Below, piece after piece: positions 33,390 through 44,500 of a stretch of 64,000 nt of DNA. The DNA is from Arenicola marina (taxonomy: Eukaryota > Annelida > Polychaeta > Arenicolidae): the NCBI GenBank assembly GCA_964019135.1, contig OZ025263.1:37798133-37862132 (forward strand), in the 5' to 3' direction. The first letter of the stretch is position 1. Each line of letters opens with the position of its first letter. The notes beneath the pieces are model-generated. The model was not told the origin of the DNA. It was given only the letters and a program-made list of their open reading frames with translations, and made no database searches. Both the position numbers and the translations under genes were made by a program.

Positions 33390-33660
33390 CTGGCGGAGAA
33401 AAAACGTGTGTACAGTGACGTTGATGTGCTGGTGACGTAACACGCATGAAGTAATCTTCGCCAGAGGGAGCACCAACGACTAACTTTCCGGAAGTCACTG
33501 GTACCAACTATGTATATACTAGACGTTATTGGCCAGGATTCGCGACTGGCAGCGCCTCCTTGAGGCAGAGTGTTATACAGTGTTTACAGCTGTTCCAACA
33601 GCCGCGGCGCCTCACATGATCTGACGGAACACCCCCGCCGCAAAATTTGTTGAAATAGTA
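33390..33660 (+). promoter_or_regulatory. Possible promoter of the MBD5/6-like gene
   Basis: A GC-rich island stands in AT-rich DNA. It contains CRE-like GTGACGTAAC (33434-33443), an ETS-like TTTCCGGAAGTCAC (33483-33496), a CCAAT-type ATTGGCC and a CGCCAGAGGGAGCACC stretch resembling part of a CTCF site. The coding start at 38260 is preceded by a splice acceptor, so a non-coding first exon must lie upstream; this island is the best candidate I can see. Strand and role are inferred. Confidence 0.3.
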
Positions 33661-36239
33661 ACTTTAAGCTTATTCTCTATTGATTTATTACTGATATATT
33701 AAGTAGCTTGTTGATGCTTGTATTTTAATAAGAAATTCTATCTGTTATGTGTTTTCTGAGCTTTTATGGCTATAGCAGGTGCTAAGTTTTTATTGGCTAG
33801 TAGGTATACTGAAAGAAATAACCAGCGATTCTTATAGATATACGTCCTGTATCATTTATCACAAAAAAAAATTCAAGTGACATATTTCCTTGTGCTATGA
33901 GGAGACATGGTGATGCAGTGTAAATATATAGTGAGCATACTAGGCAAAATTTCAATTAAATTAATGTCTCATTATGTCTCAGATGTCTCCTGATTTTAAA
34001 GAGTTCTGGGACTGATACAAGGACCTACCCACTGGTATATTTATCAAAATCGCTGAATAACCATTGGGCAAATACATATTTTTGGTAGGAGACTGTAAAG
34101 TAGTATTCTACATCACATCAAACTGCATGCCATGGTTGTTCAATAGTTCTTTGTTTTATATGGTCTGACTACCATCTCACAGTGATTTTGATAGATAGGC
34201 CAGTGGGTGGGCCCCAGTGTCCCAAAAACTGCTTAAAATTATGGGACCTCTGAAAAATAATGGGACATTAATTAAAATTAAATAGTGCATTGTATGCTCG
34301 CTATGGTCTGAATACCATCTCACAGTGATTCTGATAGGTAGGCCAGTGGGTAGATCCCAGTGTCCCAGAACTCCTTAAAATAATGGGATATTAATTAAAA
34401 TAAAATAGTGAATAGTATGCTTACTATCTATTTATAAGGCGTCACCATGTCCCCACACAGCTCAATGAAATGCGTCATTAGATTTTTATGTGGGATAAAT
34501 GAAATATAAAATAAGAAATAAAATACCTCTGAAAACAAGAAGTAATCATAGAGAACTCATGTAAAACAACTTTATTAGGGAACATCTGAACAGTTTTGGC
34601 ATTGCCATACTACTGGTCCTGTTGGGATCACCCATCGGTATAGAGCATCTGTTTCAGTTATGCAGAGCACACAATTTGTGTCAGTTAGTACACATCAATT
34701 CACTGCATAAATTGCAAATTCCAACATGACAGTGATTGATTTGTTTTCTGTGGTTGCCAGTACAAAATGATGAAACACTTCAGAATGTCTGACAACAATT
34801 GTACTTGGCAAAACTAAATGCTAATATCTTTTTCTGCAAGTTCTGTCAAAAGAAATTCTAGTAAAACAATTCTGTACAATGTGTAGATTTACTTAGGTGA
34901 TGCAAAATGGCCCAGGCCTTGTCGTTGAATCACGCTGCTGATGAGTGAGATATGCTTGTAAGCAACATTCTGTTGGCTGTAGCCACAGCAGCTTTGCTCG
35001 CAAGACTAAGCAGTGGACATCTCATTGTCTCATGTAGCCCCTTGCTATCTACCATAAACTGCCTTTTTGAAGATGCAGCTACTATTAGGAAGTTGCATAA
35101 TGCACTTTCCATATTTGACCGGAAGGTTGCGGTGTGACTTTAAATACAACATTTTGCTGATTTCAACTGTGCATGGCGAGAGGTGAAATATGGAAATTGA
35201 CCATGTTGCTGTCATCACACTAACTGTTATTCAGGCCAGAAACAGAAAAACTTCATACTGGCTATGTGTGACAGTGATTCATAATATGCAGCAAGTACCA
35301 TGAGGGCCAGCCGCTGGCCTGACACTTGATACAAGGTTTGATAGCAGAGGCAGAGGCAGAAGCAAATGTTTGTTATCGCATCTGCTTGTATAAACTGTTG
35401 ACGCCAGAGTAATTGGCTTGGTTCACTGGATTTGTTTATGATAAGCACTGGGGAGCAGGGAGGAGATGGGAGGGGATAAATTGAGAGAGGCTGAAGTTTA
35501 TGTGCAGCTTATAATATATAGTTTTCTCGAAATGGTTGTGGGTGCATGCCAACATGGTTTTGAAGCCAAAGTTGGGGTGCGGCTTCTTATATGTTTGCAG
35601 CTTCAAAAAGGCAGTTGATGGTTAATTATTATGTTCAAAATCTCCTGAAATAATGGCCTGAACATATCATCAGTGAGACATAACCGACTGCCCGGAACAG
35701 TTGAATTACATGGTCTGACAGGTCAGAATACTGGTTGTATGCCTGGGTGACATGTACATTTTCAGCGGGGCATGTCAATCTCAACACTGAGTGCCCTACA
35801 GGACTGGCTACATCCAAAGTTCATGTCTGTTCCTGATTATCTGACTTTCCATCATTAGTACCTTAACTTTCAATGGGCTAGCCCGGAGGGGGAAGGGGGG
35901 ATCCCGAGACACAATCTTGGACTTGGTTCATATATAAGTTGCATCAGTGTATAAGTCGCACCCCTCGGCTGTGAGGTAAAAATAATCACTGCATAGTTAA
36001 CCAACTACATTTTATTGTGGCCTTGGAGGTTTCTTGGCCTAGTTTAGAGGTTATTTCACATCTTTTGTCTTTTCTTCAGCAAATCAACTCTGCCAGCTGA
36101 TTTGCTTGTATTTAATCAAGTTTTGCTTTGATCTAAAGTTTCTCTTTCTAAACACATAAAGGAGCAAGTTAATTGTATTATGACTTTAAAAGAAGACAAG
36201 GTGGGAGTGAAGCATATTTTTTTGGATGCCAGTCATTAA
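33661..36239. repeat. Upstream region with a local duplication
   Basis: Bases about 34161-34300 are duplicated in tandem at about 34303-34430 (shared ACCATCTCACAGTGATT, AGGCCAGTGGGT, AATGGGA..TTAATTAAAAT). Bases 35040-35070 (AAACTGCCTTTTTGAAGATG) face an imperfect inverted copy at 35595-35625. No gene is recognised. Confidence 0.5.
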
Positions 36240-37795
36240 ATAACCCTCTTGTGCCATACCCTGCCTGCATACTCCACTCTCTAAATGTCATACCATCAGG
36301 TTTTTAGCAAGAAAATCATAGCGCTCACAGTTTTATATGAACACTTTTCTTTACGAGCCAACAACAAATTCTGGCTAATACCCTGCATACCATACCCCTG
36401 TCACTGCATACCTCACTTAAAATGTCATACTATACCTGCATACTCCACTCTCTAAATGTCATACCATCAGGGGTTTAGCCAGAGACCTGCCTGAATTGGA
36501 AAAAATTTTAATGTTGGCGGACAGATTATTAGTTTGACTGGCAGTCTGGTCCTGTTTACCCACGCCAAAAGGGCCCTTTGGTCAGGAGGTCTAGAAGAAA
36601 ATCATAGCACTCACAGTTTTATATCAACACTTTTCTTTATGAGCCAACAACAAATTCTGGCTAATACCCTGTATACCATACCCCTGCCACTGCATACCCC
36701 ACTCTAAGTGTCATACCATACCCCTGCCACTGCATACCCCAAACTAAATGTCATACCAAACCCCTGCCACTGCATACCCCACTCTAAGTGTCATACCATA
36801 CCCCTGCCACTGCATACCCCAAACTAAATGTCATACCAAACCCCTGCCACTGCATACTCCACTCTAAGTGTCATACCATACCCCTGCCACTGCATACCCC
36901 AAACTAAATGTCATACCAAACCCCTGCCACTGCATACCCCACTCTAAGTGTCATACCATACCCCTACCACTGCATACCCCAAACTAAATGTCATACCAAA
37001 CCCCTGCCACTGCATACCCCACTCTAAGTGTCATAAGGGGGCCTCCCTGGTGTAGTGGTTAGCGCACTAGACCGCAGATCAATAGGTCCTGGGTTCGAAT
37101 CCGGGCTCGGGCACCTAATCTGGGGCATGTTTCATTCCTTCATCCTTCATCGTCTCGGGAGGTTCCTTGGCCCAAGTTAGCCTGTATGTGCACAAAAGTG
37201 GCCTAAAACACCAACATTCCATTTCTCTAAGTGTCATACCATACCCCTACCACTACATACCAGACTAAATGTCATACCATACCCCTGCCACTGCATACCC
37301 CACTCTAAGTGTCATACCATACCCCTGCCACTGCATACCCCACTCTAAGTGTCATACCATACCCCTGCCACTGCATACCCCAAACTAAATGTCATACCAT
37401 ACCCCTGCCACTGTATACCCCACTCTAAATGTCATACCAAACCCCTACCACTGCATACCCCACTCGAAGTGTCATACCATACCCCTACCACTACATACCA
37501 GACTAAATGTCATACCATACCCCTGCCACTGCATACACCACTCTAAATGCCATATCATACCCCTACCACTGCACACTCTAAATGTCATACCATACCCCTG
37601 CCACTGCATACCACTCTAAATGTCATACCATGCCCCTGCCACTGCATACCCCACTCTAAATGTCATACCATAGCATTGCCACTGCATACCAGACTAAATG
37701 TCATACCATACCCCTGCCACTGCATACCCCACTCTAAATGTCATACCATAGCAATGCCACTGCATACCACACTCTAAATGTCATACCATATGTAA
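36240..37795. repeat. 40-bp minisatellite upstream of the MBD5/6-like coding start
   Basis: From about 36665 the sequence is an array of a 40-bp unit (CTCTAAATGTCATACCATAC then CCCTGCCACTGCATACCCCA) with AAACTAAATG and GACTAAATG variants. The left part also has an 85-bp direct repeat (36305-36392 and 36595-36680) that includes AACAACAAATTCTGGCTAAT. A SINE interrupts the array at 37036-37224. Confidence 0.95.
37036..37224 (+). mobile_element. tRNA-derived SINE, full length, copy 2
   Basis: Same element as 4721-4907, here on the plus strand: A-box-like TAGTGGTTAGCG, B box GGGTTCGAATCC, body ending ACCAACATTCCATTT. Flanking direct repeats CTCTAAGTGTCATA lie at 37022-37035 and 37225-37238; they are also part of the host 40-bp unit. 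By eye it differs from copy 1 at a single internal base (CCCAAGTTAG versus CCCAATTTAG) plus its last two T, so the insertion or the master copy is very recent. Confidence 0.93.
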
Positions 37796-38182
37796 ATAGT
37801 CAATTGTTTCAGATTCTTTTGTAGAAAAATGTGCATATCAGAGGTCACCAATTTATATCTACATAAATATGTACTGGTAATACTGGGAAAAGACTGAATC
37901 TTCCTTTAAATTCTCTTGGTATGGAATAAAACTACTTTATAACGTTTTACAAAGCCTTCTTACCATAGAAATTGTCAACTGTTACCCATAATGTTACGAA
38001 AGCCATATCCATTGAATATGTACTACAGGCTGGATAAATGTGGTTAGCTATGTCCCTGGTCCATCCGATGCAATGTACTTGTGCGGGTGCTACAATTACG
38101 GTATATGCAGTTGCATGTTGCCACGAGGAATGTAGTACTGACTTGTAACCAAATGCTTACTTACCACTGTTTTGTATTTCAG
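37796..38182. other. Intron before the coding exon of the MBD5/6-like gene
   Basis: Unique sequence ending in a good splice acceptor, TTTTGTATTTCAG (AG at 38181-38182). No other feature seen. Confidence 0.55.
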
Positions 38183-38259
38183 TTTCAGGGAAACTAGTCA
38201 ACCTGATGTATTTGTTGGGAATCACATAGGCTGTTGAGACGTGAGTACCAGCTATTAGC
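38183..38259 (+). other. 5' UTR segment of the MBD5/6-like gene
   Basis: The stretch between the acceptor AG at 38181-38182 and the ATG at 38260. An in-frame TGA at 38242-38244 closes the frame upstream, which supports 38260 as the first in-frame start. A GTGAGT at 38241 could serve as an alternative donor. Confidence 0.6.
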
Positions 38260-40694
38260 ATGGAGGGCACAGGGCGGCCACCGGGGTCCGGGCCCCAGGG
38301 TATGATGGCGCCCATACAGGGCGGCTTCCACGGCCTGGCCGCCCAGGGCTTCTCCCAGAGCCTACCCCGGAACTATGGGCCTGGTGATAGCTACTACGTG
38401 CAGCAGCAACCGCAACCCGGACTTAGCTATGGGGACGAAGGCCAGGTGATGGTCAGTCCGCCGGTCAACCACTACTTGAAGCAAGGCATGATGGGCTACC
38501 AGCAGCCGCAGCGGGTGATGATAGGCGGTCCTCACCCGCAGTTATACCCGGCGGTCTCTGGGGCCATGGTGCAGATGAAAGGCCACGGGACGGGCGGCAT
38601 GGCTCGTTCCCATGGCGCCGGCTACGTCATCCAACAACAGCAGGCCAGCCAGGGTCAGTCACAAGAGGTGATGTTCGCCCCAAAAGGCGGTGGAGTTGAT
38701 ATGGGATACCACCAACAAGGCGCCAGCCCAAACCCCGCGTGTCTGGACAGCTTTAACAGGTGCCAGAGTGGCCAGGCTCCTATGCAGAAGATCTATCACG
38801 ACCAGGGGGGGCAAGAGGTCAATATGATGTGGGTCACGCAGCCCTCGGACAGCGGAGACCCCATCTGTCAGCAACCTGCCAGTTACAATGGCAGCGCGGC
38901 GGTGCACGTACAAATGCTGCCCCAGGGTCAGACTCCGGGTCAGGTGTACGGTGACCCGAAGACCGCCATGGTGTCGCCGACTGGCGCCGCCACCGGTGTT
39001 GGCGGCGTGATGCTCATGCCGCGTGTTTTGGCCGCCAGCCCGGTTCAGCACTCCAGCCCTGAGCAGATGCAGCACTATCAACCCCACCAGCACGCGCCCC
39101 AATCCGCCCGGGCCGGCAAGATGACACGCATGATGGTCCACTTCCAGCAGCAACAGCAAAACCCCCGGCGACATCAGCAACAACTTGTGTACCCACAGCA
39201 ACAACAGTTGCAAACCAAGGCACTCTCTCAGTATGGAGGCAACCAAGGCTTCCTTGGTCAAAACCAAACTATACCCATGCATCAGTACCAAGGAGGGCGG
39301 CCCCAATTGCAAGGGGGTCCCCGACATGCATCCTATCAGACTCATATGGACAATGTGCCCGGAGTGCTTGCCAGTTCCCATGCTACCGCTGAGCCTGCCA
39401 ATCAAATGTACCAAGGGTCGTCGGTACAGATGATCGGCTTCAACCAGGGTCCAGTGCCCGCTACGTACGTACCGGTAGATAACAATCGCAATGTGATCCA
39501 CAACACCCCGTTGCCGTCCCCCAACTTGCAATCCCCGATGTCTGATTACAGCTCCGGTAGTAGCTGTGGGGCGGTGGCTATAGGACACGCCAACTCCAAC
39601 CAGCACACCGCCGTCTTCTTTCCAGGCATGACCTCGGCTATAACCTCAGCAATGCGGACCAACATCACTTGTGGCACAGGGCTAGCGGTGTACACGGTGG
39701 CTAGCACGGAGTCCCTGCCCCAGGCTGTGAGTAGTGGCACAGGGCTAGCGGTATACACGGTCGCTAGCACGGAGTCCCTGCCCCAGGCTGTGCGTAGTTG
39801 CACAGGGCTAGCGGTATACACGGTCGCTAGCACGGAGTCGCTGCCCCAGGCTGTGAGTAGTGGCACAGGGCTAGCGGTGTACACGGTGGCTAGCTCACGT
39901 GCTCAGTCCCAGGCGACAGTCGTCAGTTCCATTTTAGGCAGTGCCGACTTTGACCCTGGGCCGCCGCTCTCATATGTTGCGCCGGAACACCCTAGGGACT
40001 GCTGCAATAGTGTTGGTAGCGGCACGTGTGACAGTAGTCCGCCATTTGCAGCCCCATCATTGGCCTGTACGGCGGCCCCGAGCTCCTCAGTGGCGTCTTC
40101 GCCCTGTACGTCGAGTCCCAAGCAGGGTGCCAGCGCCGTGACCTGTCAAAACCAGGTAACCAATGATCTCCACATGGTCGTACCTAGAAGAAGATACTGT
40201 CTGGGAGGTGTGGGCGAACAAGCCCAGGAGGTTGCTGCTTCCTCATGTGTGGAGACGGCCTCTGGGACTGCCGCCTCCACCAATGTAGTATATGACCTGT
40301 CAAGTGAGTCAAACATCGGAATAGGTGTGGATAATGAGGTTGTCTGGCCTCGTCACAACACCTTAACTACTATACACTCCGCCAGACAGTGCGGCAGCGC
40401 AGATACTATGGCCGCCGCAACCTCATCGGTCAGCAGTGGACATATTCCTAGTTTCAGCAATACTTTTGGATCCACGTCGCCTGTTATTCAGACCCCGAAG
40501 CAATCAGTGAGCAAAGATAGTGTTGTTACGGCTACTAGCTACAGTGTATGGGCCCCGTCTACCTTCACCAGCCCGAGCGGGGGTCGGGGCCTGGTAACCT
40601 CGTCACCTCACACCATGTCCGGCGATATCGTTATGGTAACTGTTCCGTTCGGCTGGAAGCGAGTCATCGAAAGTGGCGCAGTCGTCTACTACAG
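38260..40694 (+). CDS. MBD5/6-like protein, coding exon 1: Gln/Gly-rich N-terminus and first half of MBD
   Basis: The exon encodes residues 1-811 plus two bases. The first 400 residues are Gln/Gly/Pro-rich and disordered (QQQQQNPRRHQQQ at about residue 298). Residues about 472-555 hold 3.5 copies of a 21-residue repeat, GTGLAVYTVASTESLPQAVS S. The end, VTVPFGWKRVIESGAVVYY, is the first strand of an MBD domain of the MBD5/MBD6/sba type. Donor AG/GTAGGA at 40695, phase 2. In vertebrate MBD5 the MBD lies almost at the N-terminus, so the 790 residues before it are an unusual extension; the absence of stops over 2.4 kb and the biased codon positions argue that it is real. No catalytic role is expected; family members act in chromatin. 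Confidence 0.88.
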
Positions 40695-40921
40695 GTAGGA
40701 TTATTTGTGCACGCTCCTCACGGATCCTCACTGCTCAATAAGTCTTGCCAAGAAGATAAAAAACCTAAAGAACCTAATTTAAGGTATCACCTGCATCATG
40801 AAGCGCCTTTGCTTGATTTGTATCAGCTTGCAACTAATAATCAATCGGTGGTTGTTCTGATCATTTAGTCGTTGTTCCCAGTAGATCTGCGTGAGTGAAT
40901 GGTTTTGTGTGTACTCCACAG
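40695..40921 (+). other. Intron 1 within the MBD of the MBD5/6-like gene
   Basis: A 227-bp GT-AG intron, phase 2, splitting the MBD between YY and SPSLSRL. No stop-free read-through is possible because TAG follows directly after the donor G. Confidence 0.85.
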
Positions 40922-41235
40922 TCCCAGTCTGTCTCGCTTGGCTACCCTGGACCAGGCTCGACAATACCTACAGATGGAAGGCACGTGCAAGTGTGGCCTG
41001 GAATGCCCGCTGCTGGTGGAGAGCGTCTTTAACTTTGACTGTCATGCGGCCTCACGCTCTTGGTCCGCTGGCGACATCGACTGCAACGACAACCTGACCA
41101 AGCTGTGCAACCACAAGCGGAAGATGATGGCGATGGCCACCTTCCAGACGAGTGCCACGATGAGACCACAGTCAGCCTTAGACAGGCAGTCGACGTCGGT
41201 CCATCCTGGTGGGGAGCTCGGCCCGCTGGGCCAGG
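40922..41235 (+). CDS. MBD5/6-like protein, coding exon 2: second half of MBD
   Basis: The exon encodes PSLSRLATLDQARQYLQM, EGTCKCGLECPLLVESVFNF, CNDNLTKLCNHKRKMMAMAT and a polar tail. The GTCKCGLECPL loop followed by VFNF and LCNHKRK is specific to the MBD5/MBD6/sba branch rather than MECP2 or MBD1-4. In mammals this MBD does not bind methyl-CpG and instead recruits the BAP1/ASXL deubiquitinase complex PR-DUB. Acceptor TCCACAG ends at 40921; donor CAGG/GTGAGT begins at 41236; phase 2 in, phase 1 out. Confidence 0.94.
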
Positions 41236-41550
41236 GTGAGTCTCAGGGGTCCGCCGGATGCCACACGGGGCAGCTTTTATAGTAGATACACTTGACGAGG
41301 CTAGAATAACAACAAGAGGGATAGTGACCTTCGGCAGTTTATAATTCTTTGATATTCTTTCGTTCTTTATTTGGTCTACGACATGTTGATACACGCGTGT
41401 TGCCATGCAACAAAACACAGAAAGAGAAATTATACAGTTAATTGTTCAGCAGCTGTAAACAACAGTTGTACTTTCTGAGACGTATACGTATTGATACTTT
41501 GTCTTTTAAATGAAGTACACTGTTATATTTTTTCACCTTGTTTGGCGTAG
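41236..41550 (+). other. Intron 2 of the MBD5/6-like gene
   Basis: A 315-bp GT-AG intron, phase 1, ending TTTGGCGTAG. Nothing else seen. Confidence 0.85.
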
Positions 41551-44500
41551 ATGGTGGATTGAAGAAAAAACGGCTATCGTCCCAGTCTCCAAGACCAGGG
41601 TCAGGCTCGGCCTTCGATGACATGCTCGTCACTCATCTGCTGTCTCGGCGCAGAGATATGGCTACTGCGAAATCCGGGGAGCATAACCTTGCCTCCGTCA
41701 CAAATCCATTTCACAGTCTGGTTTCCATGGCAACTGGTTTTTCTGGTGACGTGGTGCCGCCGCGCGCCGTAGCGGAAGGCGCCTCTCTGGACTCAATGAC
41801 CGCTGAGGAAGGCGGTGATTCCAAAGATTCCTTGGCCATGGCGAGCAGTGAAGCTTGTTCCGTTGGGAACGATTCGAATATCTCCGGTGGTCTTGAAGCA
41901 GGTGTACCTTCGGGGTTGAACCGGGAGGCCAGTGCCTCCCCAATATCCAACACCTCATTGAGCGCGGAGTCGACGGACGATGTGGGTGTATCAATGATGC
42001 AAAAAATGCATTGTCGAAACCCGGTGCGTCTTGGCAATAGTGGTGCCCGCTTTCCCTTTTTGGCCACCACTACGAGGTGCTCACCGGGAGGTCGCTTTGC
42101 CCGTGAACCCTTAATGCATACAGCTAGAAATCCACTTGAGATTTTCTCAGGGATGAGCACGTTCCCGGTTCCGAAGCAGTCGGATCCCGGAGCCTCTAAC
42201 CAAGGACGCGGGCCAAGTGCACAGCCTCAAGTGCAGATGGCGAATCAGATGTTTAGCCTCCAGCTGCAGATGCAGGCTCAGGCCCACGCCGCCCGTCATG
42301 CGTCGTCTGGTCAATACAGCATGCAGACCCCCAACGTCAGTCAGCGGAGCCCCTCACCAGGAGGTGCACACCGCCATATGCAAGGTATTGTGATTAACCA
42401 TGAGGCGCAACAGCTTCCGTTCTGCGGGCGGGGACCCGCGTTAGACCCGTACTCAAGGTTGGCTGGAGGTACCGCCATGACTGTTCATGGCATGTCACCA
42501 CCCATTGCCGGCAGTGGTTCAGTTGATGGCGCGGAGTCCACCAGGCTACACCACTTAGTGGCAGAGGCATCTGTTACAAAGGTCAAGGCCAACCCAAAGG
42601 ACAAACGGAGACGGAAGAAGAAGAGAGATAACCCTGTTGGTAATGTATTACTGTCCCAAGGACATGCGCCGTGCCCAAATGTTGACGTTCGCCAGCTGTT
42701 GTGTAACCAGCTACCTCCTGGAAATGCGGGCAGGATGCTGCACCAGTCGCACCTCCATCAACACCACCGAACCCAGGCGTCCTTCCTAGATAACCCCACC
42801 GCCTTTCTGGCCCAGCAGGCCGAGATAATGACCAATAACCTGCAGCAGTCCGGGAATTTGGAAGATCGGTCGTCACCGAGTCGGCACATTCTGAGTGTCT
42901 CAGACGGAAGTCTACATCTCCTTGACGACGGCTGTCATGGCAGCCAGAACATCCGTCACGCGGGGTCTGTGTCTTCAGTTAGCAGTTCTGGTGGTGTTGG
43001 GACAATCAGGGCATCTCTCACACCAAACTGGCCCCACCTGCCAAAGTGTGACGGCGAGGAAGATACTCCGTGCGAAAGCCAGGATACTATTAACCGGAGC
43101 TCACCATCTGCTGTTGTGAAAGAAGAGGCTGACAGTGATAACCTGCCGTGCCGCGTCATGGCGGGGATGAAGGACATGGCTGGGGAGCCAGACGCCGCGT
43201 CCGCCGCTCGGGGCGCCGACGCCGACGGCCACACGCCAGACAGGTCGCCATCGCCGGTTGAAGCCGACTCTGTGGCGGACCGAGGACTTGAAACAGTTGG
43301 AAGAAAATTTCTTGGGAGAGTGCAAGGGGACAGTTCTAGCCCAGGTGCGAGCTCTCAAGGAAAACCGGTGGCGTTAAAGGACGTGCTGCAGATGGAAAAC
43401 GGAGGGCACGAGTTTCCTGCCAGCAGCTTGTTGTCCGCCGCAGCCAGGGGCAGTAAGTCGTCTGCCCAGTGCGGTTTATTTGCCAATGAACTGGGTAGAA
43501 TGTCAAACCAGTTAACGTTGGTGGATATGGCCAACAATCACAAGAAAGCTGCGTCGCGACATCTCGGGCTGTCAGATATTAACGGGCAGCCAATGTTTGA
43601 GGGCCAGAGTCAGACACACGGGGGTGGCTTGCTCATGCTAGATTTACCACGTTTTCAAGGGGGGAAGAACATTTGCAGGCCGTTCTTGTTGAATGGACAT
43701 CAGACACCGAATGGACCCGGCACAGTAGTGATTCACCACGCTCACCCAGCGCACACTAGCGCCAAAGCCAGGCAGGATATGCGCTCGCAGCGCACAGCGC
43801 CATTTCGCGACCTGGGTGACGGTGCGGGATCACAGGCCCTTCAAAACCATTTAACGAGCAAACAGTCGCATATTGAGCTTGTTCAGAAATTAGTGTGCGG
43901 GCTGGAGACTGCTGGTCAGACTCCTACCACGGCGGCCCTGTTGGCTAGGCCGCCTCCGCAGATAACAGCCGCCTCGGACCCGAAGGATGACCGGGAGATC
44001 GAGGGAGGCCGAGGTTTGGCCGCCACACACTCAGGGGTTCTGAGGACCGGTGCCGTCGTGTTCAGTGATTGTGGCACTGCCCTACAGAACGGCTCTGCTG
44101 TAGATTCCATGTCAGTCGTCGCTCCACCGCAGATATCGGACGTCCCCATTTCTCCCAGCGTTAAGTATTCTCATCAGAACGGAAACCAGACCTGTGGCTC
44201 ACATATGTCACAACCAACTCTTCTTCATGCTAATCCCATAGATATGAACGTTGTGGCCGCAGACAGTTCCTTGACGGGAGCTCTCGGGAGCAGACGTTGC
44301 TCGTCAGGCTCTTTACGGACTGTGCCAACCAAACAAAGCCTGGAGGCGTGTTCTGAACCGGCAGCTCAGATATCTGGTCGAAAGTCTCAGGAAGCGTGTT
44401 CTGAACCGGCGGCCCATGGAACTGACCAGGAAGCATGTTCTGAACCGGCGGCCCAGGCATCTGGCCGGGAAGCGTGTTCTGAACCGGCGGCCCAGGAAAC

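Noticed and set aside
34930-35137. Overlapping 60-codon frames on both strands
   Set aside because: Short, overlapping and without similarity; probably dispersed-repeat DNA.
37046-37125. Functional tRNA gene at the GGGTTCGAATCC box (also at 4838-4900, minus)
   Set aside because: The tRNA-like head continues into a SINE body, is present in near-identical copies flanked by target duplications, and lacks a clean acceptor stem.
38659-39606. 315-codon minus-strand frame opposite the MBD5/6-like exon 1
   Set aside because: It is the antisense of a GC-rich coding exon; the plus strand carries the recognisable domain, splice sites and frame continuity.
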